DNA from: Mytilus trossulus
Lineage: Eukaryota > Mollusca > Bivalvia > Mytilida > Mytilidae
Reading direction: 5' to 3'
NCBI RefSeq assembly: GCF_036588685.1
Contig: NC_086384.1
Span: 56,028,945-56,092,944, forward strand
Length of the DNA stretch: 64,000 nucleotides
Shown here piece by piece: positions 33,640 through 44,289 of this stretch. The notes under the pieces are model-generated. The model was not told where the DNA came from, searched no databases, and was given only the letters and a program-made list of their open reading frames with translations. The position numbers and the translations under genes were made by a program. Numbering within the stretch: the stretch's first letter is position 1; the number at the start of each line of letters is the position of its first letter.

Positions 33640-34394
33640 TATCACATATACTATAATTATTGTAAAGTGTAGATGCCAGTCGTTAAAGCTTTACCTCGTC
33701 TAGCCTCGTTTTCACGGATCATTGGTAATGTCAGGTTTATTCGATACACTGTAGCATATTTAGTCGGATCTTAACATGTACTTGTGATTTGTAACAAACC
33801 GGGGTTTTTTTTACATTTGAGTTCAAACTTGTGTATATCGTTTCTTTAGTTGAAAAATATATAATACCTACAACATAGAATAACACATACAACACAATAC
33901 ATTACATAAGCATATAATAGATTTATTTCAATCAAAATCTCTCAGGGGCAATAATTCAATCACAAGCAAGATATATCGAGCGTATGACATGTAAAAACTA
34001 CAGTACAAAGCATACAATATATGTATTACCGATGTAAAAAAAAATCCCTAAGTGGTCTGTTTCTGAACCGAACCCTTTTGGATTTGTCTTTCGTTAAGCA
34101 TCAATGTGATATGCTAATGAATAAGACATATGAATTATGATGTGAATATATATATAACATAGAAAAAACGAAAAAGAAAAAGTTAGCATAAAGAAATATT
34201 ACATACGGTGACAGGTGTGGTAGTTCGATCCCTGATGAGCTTAACGATCGTTCTATTGATTTCGTAAAGCCAGGGAAGAAATTGTCATGAAAAAGTAGGT
34301 CCTTGATAAGTTGCTTTTTTTTTTTTAATTGTATGTGATTTTATTTTGTAATTTACTTCTTGTTTCACATGTCAATGTGACTGAGTGTTTTTGA
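33640..34394. other. Intergenic region upstream of a LINE-like tail
   Basis: No gene seen; possibly 3' UTR of the element whose tail is at 34395. Confidence 0.25.
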
Positions 34395-34424
34395 AATAAA
34401 GCATATTGTATTGTATTGTATTGA
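34395..34424 (+). repeat. Probable non-LTR 3' tail (AATAAA then TATTG repeats)
   Basis: AATAAAGCA is followed by TATTG tandem units, as expected of a LINE 3' end. No coding part was found upstream. Confidence 0.4.
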
Positions 34425-34952
34425 TAGTTTATAATGAAAGGAATATTCAGGAATATCATTTGAACATAGACATATATAATGGTATTGATACTTAACAGAA
34501 TATAGGGTAAAGGATTTTTTTAAATGAGCAAGCATTATAGCAAAGTTTCCAGGGAACAAAGAATGAAAAAATATGCATCTGCAGAAAACAGGCAGATGAT
34601 AAAGAGGTACTTTCCTCTTGTTAAATTCAGCTAAAAAGGCAGTTTAATTTATTAAAATTGAAATCCTTAAAAACAGACGAAATCAAACGTTAGACTTAAA
34701 CCAAAGGAAAGATTAAAAGCTACTGTATTTTCTAGGAATGTCATAGACATTCTAGGAAAATCATACTTTTAGCAAGGTTTAATAGCTAACTAAGCCTCCC
34801 ACGTTGTTTATAGTTCCGTTGTGTGGACAAAATTGATTTTGCATCCGAAAAAACCCATTTTTCTAACTATTTGTTTCAATTTCGTCTGGCGATGATACAC
34901 TGTATAAATTGATGCTGACCAGCATTTTTCTTTCTCGTACATTTTTTTTGGT

Positions 34953-35212
34953 TTATAGAAGTTTATGCACGGAATATAGAAATGCTAATATAAAATATAA
35001 TAACTGATTGCCTACACAAGTTAAAGGTGCACTCGACACTTCCTGTGGACCGTTACAAAAGTTACCAAGACACAGTGTTACACAGACGAGATGTTCGTTG
35101 TAGTAGGCACACCGAGAGGAATTGTTTGGTGCAATCCCTTGAAGTCTGTCTATTTGAGAATATGAGAAGGAATGTCCATTACTGCAATCTCGAATGTAAC
35201 TCGCAAACGAAT
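34953..35212 (-). CDS. Ly6 copy 1 exon 3
   Basis: After acceptor TTTTATTTTCAG|ATTCG. Encodes SFASYIRDCSNGHSFSYSQ, the last three-finger cysteines (VCVTLCLGNFCNGP) and the hydrophobic tail; TAA at 34953-34955. Strongly similar to 51265-51524. Confidence 0.85.
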
Positions 35213-38200
35213 CTGAAAATAAAAATTAGTCAATTGAAAAAACTGATTGATTGAAAAGTTATTGTTTACGTCTAGCGGCAAATATAACAAACATATACGA
35301 ATTAAAAAGTGTTTGGTTTGACCTATTCAGAGATTGAAACCTCGACCTCAATACAAAGATGGAGGCGATAATGCATTGCGTTAACAACAAACGAAACATA
35401 AGAAAAGAAAAGAAGTTATGCATTGTGTTGTTTTTTTGGTTTTTTTTATTTTTACCTTTTCTCTTGATATGTAAACCGTAACAGGCTCTGCATGCTCTTC
35501 GACGATGTATTTTTTTTAGCCTGTTTAACATTTTTTCATTCGCGCGTCATTCGTAAATCATTTGAAGACGAAATGCCCTTTTGACCTTCAAATTCCTGGT
35601 ATCTCTGGGGTTTATATCTATATATCTTTGACCAAAAAGTTTGATTCCAATTTTTAATAAAAGCTATGGGTTTTCAGAATACATCCATTTATGCGCGTGT
35701 CCAAAGACAGGAGTCGTTAATCTTTGATAGTCTTTTATATTATTTATTATTCTGGTTCATTTTCGGATTTGCATGAATGTGAATACCATTTACACTGATA
35801 TATTACAAATGTTTGTGTAGTGGTCAGCGTAACCCTGACTCAGAGTGTAATGAAACCCACGAATCTTTGAAATCCTAGCACAAAAAGCTGATACTAAAAA
35901 AATCTAAAATTAATGGGCTAAATATATACGTGTTTCTCGTTTCTCGTTTTGTTTATATAGATTAGACCGTTGGTTTTCCCGTTTGAATGGTTTTACACTA
36001 GTAATTTTGGGGCCCTTTATAGCTTGTTGTTCGGTGTGAACCAAGGCTCCGTGTTGAAGGCCGTACTTTAACCTATAATGGTTTACTTTTTAAATTGTTA
36101 TTTGGATGGAGAGTTGTCTCATTGGCACTCACACCACATCTTCCTATATCTAAATATCACCAACAAAATTCATATGATGCACAAGAACTGTGCAAAACGT
36201 TATTGGTCTCCTACCTATACTTTTGAAGTGTTTTCGTTTTAATCTTGATAACGGACAGACGGACAAGATAAAACAAAAAACGGCTCTCACTAGAAATGGA
36301 ATAGAAATAGATTTTAAATACTTACATTTAGTTGTAATTTTCTCTATCATGCAATAACTTTCATTTTCAGAACAATTTTTAACAAAACCTTTCATATGTA
36401 ATTTGCTGTCTATCAACATGTGTTTATCCTCTGCGCATGATTTATCATTCTGGTTACTCAAAGAACAGGCATAACAAGTGAGACAACCTGCAGAAAGAAA
36501 GATGCGAATTTCTGAGTCCGGAGTTGATTCATAATTACAATCTTGCATGTACCTAAACAATCAGTTCCTTTAACTGATGTGTAAATCAAAGTTGAAAATC
36601 ATTCGAACTTGGACATTAACACAAACAACACATACAAAAGCAACACACATATATATACTAGATTATGGAGTGTGTGTCCGAGCGAGAACTGCTCTAGTTC
36701 GTTACTTTAGAAATATTTATCAAAAAGTAGTATTTCAATATTCAGCCCCATTCTACTATTTAGTCAGCCATCAGTCCTACCCTGATATACACTATCTTTT
36801 TCGGGTAATTTATACTGATAGCGTTTGACATTTTCAGCCGAACAAAAAAAATTATCAATTTTACATAACTTTAATTATTGTATGCTGGTTCATATTCTGG
36901 ACGCCAATCTTTGCTCCTTTATTATGTAATTCACTAACAAAACAATTATGAAGCTTAGAAACGGAAAAATACTAAAAACTAAACTTGTTCAAAGGGTATC
37001 TACACGTCTCAATCTTCAAAATCGGTAATCTAAAAATACTACCATCGCTAACATTTTTAACAATTAAAATCGTGGTTACCCTTCTATCGATAAGTGTCAT
37101 GCCAAAAAATGACTTACATGTCCCCGTCTTTTCACCAACAATACGGTAAGGTCCACGTTTAATGGTCGCACATTTTCTTTAAATTTTGAAACTGATATAA
37201 CTTGAAAAACAAACAGTATTTTTTATTTACTCACATGAAACAAACCGGGTTGTGGTATTCAGTACGTAGGAGAAACTGGACGATATTTATCTAAACGCAC
37301 TCAAGAACATCTGTATCGTTTTAAAAGACCAAATAAATTCAAAAGTATCATTTACCAACACCTTAAGAAGCACAACCATCCGTTTAAATATTTAGCAGTT
37401 CAACCTTTAGAAGTAGTAAATAAGCAGCCTGGTGAATCGCATTCAAAGTTTGTACGATCACGGAAAATAATTGAATTAAATTGGATTAAAAAATTACAGA
37501 CAGTTTACCCTCTCGGTCTAAATGATAATATCATGGGAATTGGTAATATATCTAGAACCAATTCCGTTAACATTTTGGATATAGTTTCTAAAACTGTTCG
37601 TAAAAACCGTTCTCACGGTCGTAGAACAAATCGCAATCAAAGAAAATTTCGGGCCAATCATACCAATATTTCGGACCTAATTTCTATTTCAAAAAACAAC
37701 GGCAGACATTATCTGTTAACAAAACTCTGTTCGTTACCGATTAATAAGTTAAATAAAATTTTGGAGGATTGCAACACAATTTCATATAGCAGTCCTAAGT
37801 ATGAAATTGTTCAAATTATTATGGCATATTGTTATTCTAAATTATTTCCCAAAATTGATCGCCCTGAAGATCATAAAAAACATTTTATTAAAATTAAGTA
37901 TGTCAATAAAGGCTTTGATTTTGTAAATATTGCCGGTATATTTAACGACCATTCTGTTAAATAACAAATTCCGGGTTATTTTGACAATACTGAGCTACCT
38001 CTTATTTGTTATATTTACAAGAAATCTACCCGGAAATTTGTGTTTAATTATAGTCAATTGTGTAAAGATGTTAATATCAGTGAAAATACACCTACTTCAT
38101 GTAATTGCAGTAATTCCGCATATATTTATGGACCCATTTCCCATGTTATAACAGGAGATCTTAACATCGTTCAAGACCGAGAGTTAAAATCATTCCTCAG

Positions 38201-41200
38201 TAAATGACCTAAATATCGTCCCCCGTCAATTATTAATTGGAATGAGTGTCGTAATATCATCCACGACTCACTCCATACTTACTGTATGAAATGGATAAAA
38301 CGGGAAAAAGCTAACAAAAAACCTTTGGACTCTTTTTTAATTCAGTAATGAAGATAGTTGATATACGTATTCAACATTTTAAAGAACATTTTACTATTAA
38401 CAATAACCACAATAAACCTATTTATCGTATCAAACATAAACTAAAAGAACTAGCCAAGGAATTTGTTTTTGTCCCGGCCGATAAAGCTGCTAATAATATT
38501 ATTATTGTTTGACGTAAATTTTACATTGAGGTTCTGAAAAAGGAAATCACCAATTCACCAACATTCCAACTGACTCCATTTTCAGAAAACGAAATCTGTA
38601 ACAAACATAAACTTTTAGCCACCGCTTTACAAGCAGAGCTAAATACAATGAAAGTCCCAACTATGTATTGGCTTCCAAAGCTACACAAAACCCCTTACAA
38701 ATATAGATTTATTTCGTCTTCAAGCCATTGTTCAACTACTAAATTGTCTATTCTTCTTACCAGCACACTTGGTACAATTAAAAACCTTATTATAAATTGT
38801 TCAAATAAGGCCTTCGAAAATAGTGGAATAAATCACTTTTGGAGTGTCAAGAACTCGTTGGAAGTACTTGATAAATTGCATGCTTATATTGGTGATTTTG
38901 AATCTGTTAAAAGTTTTGATTTTTCTACCCTGTATACCACATTGCCTCACATTCTCATTAAGAAAAAATTCACACACCTAATTAAATGGGCATTCAAAAA
39001 ATCATAATGTGAATATATATGTTCAAACTCTTTTAGGTCATTTTTTAGTAGCAATAAACAAAAAAACTATGTTAATTGGACATGCTTTGATACTATATAT
39101 GCCCTTGAATTTTTACTAGATAACATTTTTGTTCGCTTTGGGGATTCCGTATATCGTCAGATTATCGGAATTCCAATGGGAACTAACTGTGCACCACTTA
39201 TTGCGGACCTCTTTTTGTATTGTTACGAGTTACAATTTATGACAAAAATAAGCAAAGACCTATAAAAACAACATTTGATAAACAAATTTAATAATACCTT
39301 TAGATATTTGGATGATATTTTGGCTCTGAATAATGACGACTTCAGTATGTATATTAATGAAATTTATCCTGCTGAACTTACTTTAAATAAAGCAAATACT
39401 AATAATGACCACTGCCCTTTCCTCGATCTTGATATCTATATCACTAACGGAAAGCTGAATACTAAAATTTATGATAAAAGGGATGATTTTTCATTTCCTA
39501 TCGTTAATTATCCGTTTTTAGATGGTGACGTTCCCGTGTCACCATCTTACGGTGTTTATATATCTCAACTTGTACGATTCGCTCGTGTTTGTAACAATGT
39601 TTTAGATTTTAACGAGAGAAATTTATGTATTACTGAAAAATTATTACACCAGGGTTTTCGATATCACAAACTAGTCAAAACTTTTACTAAATTTCATCAT
39701 CGGTATAAAGACATCATTCGTAAATATAGCTCAACATGCAGACTTTTTATACGTTCAGGTATTTCACATCCAATTTTTTATGGAAATATTCTTTATAAAG
39801 CACAAAGGTGTCAGTATTCACCTCAGAAACTTACAAAACCTTTAAATAGACTGATTAAGAAGGGATATAATTACGATACTGTTGTCAAGTCATTAAAGAT
39901 TGCATATTTTGGCGTTAATATTGAGTCACTGATAAGGTCTTTGCGTCGGAACTAAAGACATTTATTCTAAAAACAGTTGTTGGCATGACACGGGTTATGT
40001 TCTTCTCATATATGTTATGATGGTATAATACTAAACCCCTAACGGGAAGAATTGTGCCTGAGGTTCATATGATGAAATCATAATCTTTCAGTCAGTTTAA
40101 TTGAAGTCTGGAGCTGGCATGTCAGTTAACTGCTAGTAGTCTGTTGTTATTTATGTATTATTGTCATTTTGTTTATTTTCTTTGGTTACATCTTTTGACA
40201 TCAGACTCGGACTTCTCTTGAACTGAATTTTAATGTACGTATTGTTATGCGTTTATTTTTCTACATTGGTTAGAGGTATAGGGGGAGGGTTGAGATCTCA
40301 CAAACATGTTTAACCCCGCCGCATTTTTGCGCCTGTCCCAAGTCAGGAGCCTCTGGCCTTTGTTAGTCTTGTATTATTTTTATATTAGTTTCTTGTGTAC
40401 AATTTGAAAATTAGTATGGCGTTCATTATCACTGAACTAGTATATATTTGTTTAGGGGCCAGCTGAAGGACGCCTCCGGGTGCGGGAATTTCTCGCTACA
40501 TTGAAGACCTGTTGGTGACCTTCTGCTGTTGTTTTTTATTTTGGTCGGGTTGTTGTCTCTTTGACACATTCCCCATTTCCATTCTCAATTTTATATATAT
40601 ATATGAAACATGACACATACACAATCAACAGATACATATAAAACATGACAAATACATATAAAACATGATACATACATATAAACTATGACACATTCACACA
40701 TACTTATAATACATGTCACATTCACACAAACTTATAAAACATGAAACATTCACACGAAACACATACTTATAAAACATGACACATACAAACGCAACACATA
40801 CATTTAAAACATGACACATTCACACATACGTATAAAATATGACACATTTACACGCAACACATTCTTTTAAAGCATGAAACATACACACGCAACACATACT
40901 TATAAAACATGACACATACACACTCAACACATGCATATAAAACATGACTCATACACAGGCAATCATTACATATAAAACATGACAAATACACAAGCAATCC
41001 ATATATATTAAACATGACAAATACACCCGCCCTCCATACATATAAAACATGAAAAATACACACGCAATCCATACATATAAAGCATGACAAATACACACGC
41101 AATCCATATATACAAAACATGACAAATACACACACAATCAATACATATAAAACATGACAAATACACGCAATTCATACATATAAAACATGACAAATACACA

Positions 41201-42326
41201 CGCAATCCATACATATAAAACATGACAAATACACACGCAATTCATACATATAAAACATGACAAATGCACACGCAATCCATACATATAAAACATGACAAAT
41301 ACACACGCCCTCCATACATATAAAAAATGAAAAACACACACGCCCTCCATACATATAAAAAATGAAAAACACACACGCAATCCATACATATAAATCATGA
41401 CAAATACACTTGCAATCCATACATACATGTATAAAACATGACAGATGCACACGCAATCCATACATATAAAACATGACACATACATACTAAGGAAATACTG
41501 ATTTATACATTTAGATCATTCAAAATTTATTTATATTTGCATTGGAAATAAAAAAAGAAAAAGAAATAAGAATATATGCGATACGTTGTCGAGATTTTCA
41601 GATTTTCATTGTTTAGCTCTAGAACTGTAAAATATAGAAAAAAGAAGCACGAATGGCTTAAGTGAAACCAATTTTCCTTTGACTTTTTGAAATTGAATAA
41701 CAATATTTGGCATCAAATTTCATGTAATTCATAAAATGTCTATTTCAGAAGATACGCGTTTCCAAACTTTTAAGGAAAAACTCAAAACCGTAGATGCTGG
41801 TGTCTGAAACTAATTATATATCCGTGTGACAAAATGAAATTGCCTGTGTCTAGTATAATTTCCCTCTGATGCTTATTTAAAATAAACATATACGTTACAA
41901 ATTAAAAAAAAAAGTAAAACAAATATGACAACTAATTCTATTTGATTCAAATAAGAGATCCAAAAATGTATTCCCAGAACTATTTTTTCATAATTTTGTT
42001 TTTTTTCATTTTTAGACAACATAGAAGCATATCATATTTCTGAGAGAAAACATTCACGTAGCTTATTTGAAATGAAAATCCACCAATAAAATTGAAAGTT
42101 TTTAAAAAAGGATTTGTATAGAATATAAAAAGTATTGGTGTAAAGATATATACCAAAAGAGAAAGACAGAAGAGAGAAAAATAAAAACGTATAATGTTAT
42201 AGGGACATCAATAGTAATAAAATAATTATTAAAAAAAAATAATAAAAAAAATACGTTACCTGCTGATGAAACAAATGAGAACAAAAGTAAAACTATCAAT
42301 ACAAATTGAAAACCAGCCATATCCAA
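34953..42326 (-). CDS. Ly6/uPAR (three-finger) domain protein, secreted or GPI-anchored, copy 1
   Basis: Three exons on the minus strand join 42260-42326, 36326-36487 and 34953-35212 into 163 codons (162 aa) with GT-AG introns in phase 1. Residues 1-22 are a signal peptide (MDMAGFQFVLIVLLLFSFVS, then SA). The mature part starts with the Ly6 signature GCLTCYACS and continues with FVKNCSENESYCMIEK, RDCSNGHSF, SRCAYYNEHLVCVTLCLG and the closing CNGP. This gives ten canonical cysteines plus one. A hydrophobic C-terminus (LLYFILAFLYSV) after a small-residue stretch suggests a GPI anchor. Such proteins act at the cell surface or as secreted ligands or modulators; the partner is unknown. Intron 1 (5.8 kb) contains a Naiad element and a minisatellite. 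The paralogue is at 51265-55037. Confidence 0.85.
35213..36325 (-). other. Ly6 copy 1 intron 2
   Basis: Contains a dispersed repeat (35940-36150) and, near 35530-35620, a relic of the CGCGCGT / GAAGACGAAA / CCTGGTATCT family also seen near 1010, 43380, 52570, 54590 and 59600. Confidence 0.6.
35940..36150 (+). repeat. Dispersed ~200 bp repeat, copy 5
   Basis: GGTTTTCCCGTTTGAATGG, GGGGCCCTTTATAGCTTG, TTGAAGGCCGTACTTTAACC and GAGTTGTCTCATTGGCACTC; a subfamily with the inserted GTTCGGTGTGAACCAAGGC. Confidence 0.7.
36326..36487 (-). CDS. Ly6 copy 1 exon 2
   Basis: 162 bases between CTTTCTGCAG| and ACTAAAT|GTAAGT, phase 1. Encodes CLTCYACSLSNQNDKSCAED, LHMKGFVKNCSENESYCMIE. The paralogous exon is at 53377-53538. 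Confidence 0.9.
37068..37520 (+). pseudogene. Naiad endonuclease region (GIY-YIG type) with three UGA codons
   Basis: The frame reads KCHAKK-UGA-LTCPRLF, FNGRTF, DIT-UGA-KTNSIFYLLT-UGA-NKPGCGIQYVGETG. The YVGETG..L..R..EH core is the GIY-YIG signature. Upstream Cys/His residues form the metal-binding cluster usual in Penelope endonucleases; the three UGAs (37110, 37203, 37236) occupy places in that cluster where cysteine is expected. Further downstream come KSIIYQHLKKHNHP and RSRKIIELNWIKKLQTVYP. N-terminal placement relative to RT is the Naiad/Chlamys arrangement. Confidence 0.8.
37533..38340 (+). pseudogene. Naiad linker region with CxC motif
   Basis: Continues in the endonuclease frame: GLNDNIMGIGN, a basic stretch (RRTNRNQRKFR), YSSPKYEIVQIIMAYCYSK, TAA at 37962, then IPGYFDNTELPLICYIYKK, SCNCSNSAYIYGPISHVITG (CNC at 38100-38108) and LSK-UGA-PKYRPP (UGA at 38205). 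A one-base loss in the T run just after KPLDSF shifts the frame near 38340. Confidence 0.8.
38346..39955 (+). pseudogene. Naiad reverse transcriptase
   Basis: RT in the -1 frame after 38340: VMKIVDIRIQHFKEHF, PADKAANNIIIV-UGA-RKFYIE (UGA at 38510), MYWLPKLHKTPYKYRF, SFDFSTLYTTLP, a Cys-containing insertion (CSNSFRSFFSSNKQ) near 39010-39060, GIPMGTNCAPLIADLFLY and the catalytic YLDD (39305-39316), then the thumb (FPIVNYPFLDGDVPVSP, YGVYISQLVRFARVC). TAA at 39005 and 39263 interrupt it. The insertion before GIPMGTN may correspond to the insertion-in-fingers domain known in this clade. Confidence 0.85.
39956..40592 (+). repeat. Naiad 3' UTR
   Basis: Follows the RT stop and ends at a TATATATA run. 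The terminal ~100 bases (GACCTGTTGGTGACCTTCTG to CCCCATTTCCATTCTCAATT) recur alone at about 46065-46148 and partly at 32785-32852, as expected for 3' ends of other insertions of the family. Confidence 0.65.
40007..40072 (+). promoter_or_regulatory. SECIS-like hairpin in the Naiad 3' UTR
   Basis: AUGA (40017-40020) is followed after 12 nt by AAA (40033-40035), a CCC/GGG mini-stem (40036-40038 with 40044-40046), then UGA (40059-40061). Helix 2 pairs GGTATAAT (40022-40029) with ATTGTGCC (40051-40058), 8 of 8 including two G-U pairs, plus C31-G49 and T32-A48 after one A-A mismatch. The AUGA/UGA pair gives the tandem G-A core. A weaker lower helix pairs CATATATGTT with GGTTCATATG. This is the form-2 SECIS layout, 61 nt after the stop. 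Confidence 0.68.
40605..41485. repeat. Minisatellite of ~35 bp units (CATATAAAACATGACAAATA)
   Basis: About 25 units of ACATATAAAACATGACAAAT ACACACGCAATCCAT-type, more diverged at the left (CACATACTTATAAAACATGA). It directly follows the Naiad 3' end and TA run. Since 35 is not a multiple of three, each frame cycles through the unit and gives long minus-strand artefact frames rich in Cys, Tyr and Val. Confidence 0.9.
42260..42326 (-). CDS. Ly6 copy 1 exon 1 (signal peptide)
   Basis: Starts at ATG 42324-42326, encodes MDMAGFQFVLIVLLLFSFVS plus SA, and ends at GCAG|GTAACG in phase 1. A hydrophobic core of 12-14 residues and small residues at the end fit signal-peptidase cleavage. Homologous to 54977-55037. 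Confidence 0.85.
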
Positions 42327-43356
42327 AATGTGTAACAGAATCCAAATTTTCGAAATTATTCCATATTTCCAATCGCACCAATGTTACAAACCGCTAGACA
42401 TTTAATTTAATTTATGAAATTGATTCCCGACTTTCAAATTACATATTTTAATTGTTAAACTGTTTATTTGTAAGTTAATATAACCTTTTAACCGACAAGA
42501 TTATGGTGATATATCCTTTGAAGATATTATTTGCCTACGCATCTTCAAATGTTGATAAATATTGATAATAATCTAGACAAGTTTGTGTTTCTAACAACCA
42601 AGTTACCGCCCTTGTCAATAGAGCGACGCCTTCTGACGAGAAAAGGTGTTATACCTGTAAAACACATACATTGTATGTATTATATATATTAAAAGAGTGT
42701 TCAACTACACCCAAAATAAGTAAACAAATACCCACCATCAGTATCAGTGTAAAGGTTGTAGAGGTTTTTTTCAATCGTTTCCTTCCCTCTCCCTTCGCAA
42801 GACAATTGATAATTTATTTAGGGAATTACCATAGGCCGATAACTTCAAAAAGGGGAAGGGGACAAGGTTTTTTTCTCAATTTGATGAATAAAAGTGTTCT
42901 GGTCAAACAGATGACAAAATATTTTATTCTGAATCCCGATTTTCCCGGTTATGATATTTTTTCCTAAAAACAATTCTGATCAAGCAGACGACAAAAAAAA
43001 ATCTGAATCCAGTTCTGAGTCCAGATTTTCCACATACAATGTACCATTTAAAGTGTTAGATATTGAAAAAAAATTATTTGAAAACCTAAATAAAAAATGT
43101 TCGCACTTCGCGCGATTTCTTTTCGGACATACAAAAACCAAACCCCTACTCCTTTGGAATAACATGGTTGCTCCTTTAACATTCTTACTTTGAACGGACG
43201 CAGTTTGCACATTATACATCAAACATAAACAAACAGACAAAATCTGATACCTTTGATAGTTTTCTTTGTTCTGTGTTGTTGAAAAGGAAGAAATTGTGTT
43301 CACAATATTCGACGGATGTGATGATCCTTTCATTTCTGTACTTGTTAATAAACTCG

Positions 43357-43530
43357 TCATAGATACCAGTATTGAAATTTTATATTTACGACAGACGCGC
43401 GTTTCGTCGGCTACAAAAGACTCATCAGTACCGCTTGAATAAAAAAATGTAAAAAAGGCCAAATAAAGTACAAAGTTGAAGAGCATTGAGGACCAACAAT
43501 TCCTTAAAGTTTTTCCCAAAAGCAAAAGCA
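43357..43530 (-). repeat. Dispersed ~170 bp repeat (CAGACGCGCGTTTCGT family), copy 1
   Basis: CATAGATACCAGTATTGAAA, ACAGACGCGCGTTTCGTC, AAAGACTCATCAGTACCG, AAGTTGAAGAGCATTGAGGA. A long copy is at 59562-59730; shorter, mostly inverted relics lie near 980-1085, 52570-52715 and 54560-54640. It sits between the Ly6 exon 1 region and the upstream duplicated block. Confidence 0.75.
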
Positions 43531-44289
43531 AAAGCTACTACAGCTAAGTAGGTCTTAAATGTGTGTCATCGCCCTCACATTTTAAGTACAGATTGATTCT
43601 ACGCACTTTAACAGAAACTTGAAGATAACATTTGTGGGTAAAACTTTCTTTTAAAATAAAAAAAACAACATTCCAAAGTAAACTTTTAGAATCTCATTTA
43701 TTTTCCTACGCAATTACAAAGTAGACGAACACATTTGAGTAACAAGAAAATTTAAGTCATTACAATATTTGTTTAGGAATTTTTATAATTTTTATTTGAT
43801 ATAATTTATCATTAAAGTACAAATCTACTTGTTTTCTTCACGCAATAACAAGAAGCTAATAGTTCTGATCTACCACACGTACGACTCTCGTTTTATTGAA
43901 TATATCAAGAAACATCGTACTACAATTTCTTATGTTTTCAATCAACATTACATTTAGGAGAGGGGTTTAATTTGTTATGCTGGAAACCATAAATACATTT
44001 GAACTAGTCTTAACAAGAAAAACACGTTAATGAATAAAAGTTGAAACTATTTGAACGAAAGAAAATGTACAAGTTTAAGTACCCAAAAAGGGCATCTAGA
44101 GGTCACGTTACAGTTTTTGTCGAACCTCCGACTTCTATCGCAGAAAGCGCGACATAGGGATACTGATCCGGTGGCGGCATTGGTGTTGGCCAACCTCTAA
44201 AAAGCTTTATATTTTAGAAGGTGGAAGACCATGATGCTTCATACTTTGTTTATAGAATTAAGATGTCTTATGTGACGAAGTTTCTGTCT

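Larger units (their letters stand above)
36960..40604 (+). mobile_element. Naiad-type Penelope-like retrotransposon with in-frame UGA codons
   Basis: Near-complete element with permuted order: GIY-YIG endonuclease (about 37068-37520; CGIQYVGETGRYLSKRTQEH), a middle region with a CxC motif (CNC, 38100-38108), then RT (PADKAANN at 38474; YWLPKLHKTPYKYRF; SFDFSTLYTTLP; GIPMGTNCAP at 39167; YLDD at 39305) to TAA 39953-39955. UGA codons in frame lie at 37110, 37203, 37236, 38205 and 38510; the first three and the last sit at cysteine-type positions. The copy is decayed: TAA at 37026, 37065, 37962, 39005 and 39263, and a one-base frameshift near 38340. The 3' UTR carries a SECIS-like hairpin and ends at a TA microsatellite. 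It sits antisense in intron 1 of Ly6 copy 1. The 5' end is uncertain. Confidence 0.87.
34953..44120. repeat. Tandem segmental duplication, unit 1 (Ly6 gene plus upstream DNA)
   Basis: Matches unit 2 (51265-58010) in exons 1-3, in intron 1 next to exon 1 (41900-42100 against 54690-54860: ATTTGATTCAAAT, ATTTTGTTT, GACA.CAT) and upstream (43600-44115 against 57460-58010: GTCATTACAATRTTTRTY, CATCTACTTGTTTT, CATCAACATTACATTTAGGA). The difference in length is due to later insertions. Confidence 0.75.

Noticed and set aside
37026-39265. Reading every in-frame stop of the Naiad element as recoded
   Set aside because: The UAA codons (37026, 37065, 37962, 39005, 39263) are not at Cys positions and, with the frameshift near 38340, mark this copy as decayed; only UGA is argued to be Sec in the family.
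40848-41485. Several overlapping minus-strand frames rich in CFICMDCVCI-like repeats
   Set aside because: Products of the 35 bp minisatellite, with the same peptide cycling in more than one frame; not a cysteine-rich protein gene.
42980-43531. 183-residue minus-strand open frame
   Set aside because: A large part coincides with the dispersed CAGACGCGCGTTTCGT repeat; no domain.
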